In this document: in pieces, positions 36,301 through 38,400 of the stretch
How the letters are laid out: the number at the start of each line of letters is the position of its first letter
Position numbering within the stretch: the stretch's first letter is position 1
Assembly: GCA_030248065.1 (NCBI GenBank)
Contig: JASAMV010004970.1
Coordinates: 1-38,400, forward strand
From: Rhynchonema sp. JSB1_4
Lineage: Eukaryota; Nematoda; Chromadorea; Monhysterida; Xyalidae
DNA: 38,400 nt
Reading direction: 5' to 3'
The notes under the pieces: generated by a model
Told to the model about the DNA's origin: nothing
Database searches by the model: none
The model's input: the letters and a program-made list of their open reading frames with translations, nothing else
Program-made: the position numbers and the translations under genes

Positions 36301-37899
36301 ATTGTCATGACACTTCGCTAATCGCTTCCTTAGTCTGTCTCGCCTCTCGGTTGACACATCAGTGTTTTGTCGTGGAGAGTTTAGCTAAGAATCAGTCGAA
36401 TTGTCCAATTTTATTTGTCATAATATTTAAGAAAACAATAAATATTTTATCGTAGATCGTCAACATCTGCGCATTCTGGCAAATTCGTCACTGGACCAGC
36501 TGGGCTGGACTCTGTACATGACACAGGTACAGAATAATAGAGGATTTTATTATTTTTTGCAGATATTCATTTCTTTTCTCGAGAACGTTTTATTGCGTCG
36601 TTTATCTGGTTATTTCAGGCAAACTACCGATTGTCTATTTACACGAAACTGATCAGATCGGTTTGGGACACGGACTTCCACATGCGACCATTTCGTCGGC
36701 CGAGATTCCATTTGATGAAATTGATATTGGTTGGTTTGGGCGTTTCGTTGTTTTTTTTATTTCTCGCCGTGTGATAGTCCGTTAGTTAGTTTGTTTATTG
36801 CGTCGGCACCAACTCAATAATACAAATAAGAAGATTAAGTGAAAGAAGCATAATTACAAGACCGGGTGTGGAGTTTACGGACATGAAAATAAATACAAAA
36901 CAGGGTGTGCAAGTTACGGGAATGAAAAATAAATACAAAACCAGGACAGGAAAGGGTGATAGTCCGTCATCCTACACTTTATTCAACGACGTTCTTTTGT
37001 CCGTTACCCGTAAGCTAATAATACGCGCAGATTGTGTGGGTGTTTAGAAATACGTTGCATTTTTCGCAGTGTTTGTCTATTGACCTGATTTTAAGTGCAG
37101 GCTTAAAAGCTTAAAAATAAGCGACCACTCGTTTATGAGAACCCAAGCTAAAGCCAAAAATAAGTCGGGAGTTGCAAAAAAGACAAATGTACTCAATTTA
37201 ATACATACGAGCATTAATTTTTCTTCCACTCGTTTTTTATGCTTGACAGCAAAGACATATCAGTAAGCTTTTTCGCCAAACCTTTGGTTCGTGCTCGGTA
37301 CTCTTGGTGACGAAGTTTGTTTAGACAAGCCAAGCTACATCAATATGCTTTGTGGCAAAATATGAAAAAGTTTGCTCGCGCACTACAGTACTCCATGCAT
37401 TCACACAGGTGCCAAGCAACCCCCACTGCGTGAACACAACCTGATTGTGTACCGGGCAGCCAACGCCACGGTCGCACTGTTGGTGCCTGTCAGTGTGGAC
37501 AAGACTGAACTGAAGTTGGACTTCTTTCGTGCGCTGGATGCAATGCTCGGACAACAATTGACTGCGGTTGGTTGGGGTTGGCTGGCTGCTACCGTTACTC
37601 TGGGGGCGCAACAAATTTCGTTTTTGTTTCAACGAGCGATCGTGTGATCTTCGTGGATGGTAATTTTTTCGGTATGTGTGATTTGACCAACATTGGATGA
37701 GATGTTCGTTTGGTGTTTGACAGCGAATTTGGAATTAAAATGAGAACATGTTGTCTAGCAGCTTTAACAACGGCGGCCTTTGCGACCTTTTGAACTTTTA
37801 TTCGTTGTTGTTCTCAGATATCAACCATGCTAGCTGACCAATACGCCAAACAGTCAGATGGCAGTACAACTAGCAGCAGCTCGACCAACACAACCACAG
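33365..37899 (+). CDS. CCZ1: CCZ1-like vacuolar fusion / Rab7 GEF subunit (partial, continues beyond the window)
   Basis: Exons read at 33365-33552, 34148-34271, 34335-34457, 34547-34618, 35337-35473, 35858-35920, 36093-36205, 36456-36526, 36619-36729, 37409-37566 and 37818-37899; phases agree except between the first two, where a small exon or an alternative junction is missing. Recognisable CCZ1 blocks: FFIIHPESGRKEGEEHKKLL, NIGFAEAVINF, LVERFEYFFPRYLSSLKLHS, DQLLWYTVSRLDLPILYRYL, GKFVTGPAGLDSV and LREHNLIVYRAANATVALLV. With MON1, CCZ1 activates Rab7 on late endosomes. The 3' end lies outside; a possible further exon starts at 38003. Confidence 0.85.
34865..35262. repeat. Low-complexity GGTATGGGAAATTTTT repeat in a CCZ1 intron
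   Basis: A diffuse repeat between exons 34618 and 35337: six or more copies of TATGGGAAATTTTT-like words beside C/G runs, resembling in style the zone right of the Polinton but with a different core word. Confidence 0.6.
36783..36956. mobile_element. SINE-like element, right copy, with 11-bp target duplication
   Basis: A 174-bp insertion in a CCZ1 intron flanked by TGATAGTCCGT at 36772-36782 and 36957-36967. The interior matches 28-176 in the same orientation. No poly-A tail is obvious; the 3' end is CAGGACAGGAAAGGG. An 11-bp duplication fits target-primed retrotransposition. Confidence 0.7.
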
Positions 37900-38400
37900 G
37901 TATCACGTTGTTATTTTTGTCAGTGTGAACGGCTGTAGTTTCAAGTTTTTGTTATTTCAGTTGTTTTTTCACACACACATAATTCAATCTGAAAATATTT
38001 CAGCGACTGATGATAAAAATTTGAGTTTCGGCCGGAAAATAGGAGACAAATTGTGTGAGATTTCCGGTAAATTGTCGTAAAGAAAACGCTGAGCTGATGC
38101 AGTGTAGTCCAGCCACGAACTCATGAGACGACTTGTTTTGAAGTTGACTTGAACTGATCCAGCAATGTTCCGGTTCCACGTATTTCGGAAATGAAAGAAA
38201 GAGAAACGCATGTATTTTATAAAAACACGCTCTCCACCTCGGTGCGTAAATTCCCTTTTGACTCCCAAAACATTTGTGTGTTGAACGACGTTGCTGTTCG
38301 CGTAAGCACGCAACAAATTGAGATCAGCCAGCTGGAACTTGTCGTCATCTCTCTCTGCCCAATCTCTTTCTTTTGTTTGCGAAAACCCGTGAACCGGCGC

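Overview
This window is animal nuclear DNA carrying a complete, apparently intact Polinton/Maverick (virus-like, self-synthesising DNA transposon) at 4056-24507. The host is spliceosomal: three conserved animal genes, all on the plus strand, can be read across many short introns. They are the 3' part of MELK (left edge to 2381), a complete RPL12 (29195-32237) and most of CCZ1 (33365 onward, running off the right edge). The RPL12 protein resembles nematode RPL12 as I recall it. The element's histone-type hairpins have C as the first loop base, a nematode-like trait. I therefore lean to a nematode or other ecdysozoan, with modest confidence.

Layout: 1-2381 holds a SINE-like copy and MELK. 2382-4055 is AT-rich intergenic DNA ending in a Penelope-like reverse-transcriptase/GIY-YIG fragment cut off by the element. 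4056-24507 is the Polinton, 20,452 bp with perfect 104-bp inverted repeats. 24508-29194 is an extreme low-complexity zone of G/C homopolymer repeats, TATTGG/CCAATA arrays and a hAT-like MITE. RPL12 and CCZ1 follow, their introns loaded with the same dispersed repeats.

Inside the Polinton, the minus strand carries the replication and virion module: adenain-like protease, double-jelly-roll major capsid protein, basic core/membrane-active protein, penton-like minor capsid protein, small two-helix membrane protein, integrase, two conserved Polinton proteins, A32/FtsK-type packaging ATPase, and a protein-primed PolB split into at least 20 phase-consistent exons. Most capsid-module genes have their own TATA box inside the neighbouring upstream ORF.

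The two flanks of the element carry an accessory module that I consider the most novel part. Five promoters, three of them in divergent gene pairs, carry tandem 14-bp phased palindrome-derived repeats just upstream of a TATA box; one such palindrome also lies in each TIR. Four plus-strand accessory genes end in a composite 3' element: a small, mostly UUCG, tetraloop hairpin, a 17-nt spacer, then a hairpin with a 6-bp stem and 4-nt loop that looks like the animal replication-dependent histone mRNA 3' stem-loop. Compensatory changes occur among the six copies. The picture suggests an early accessory regulon controlled by one DNA-binding protein and matured through the host histone-mRNA (S-phase) pathway, while PolB and the other minus-strand accessory genes show AATAAA signals. 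Accessory cargo includes a secreted/LRRNT-like type I membrane protein, a Cys/His-rich putative zinc protein, acidic activator-like proteins and a pair of helical paralogues near opposite ends.
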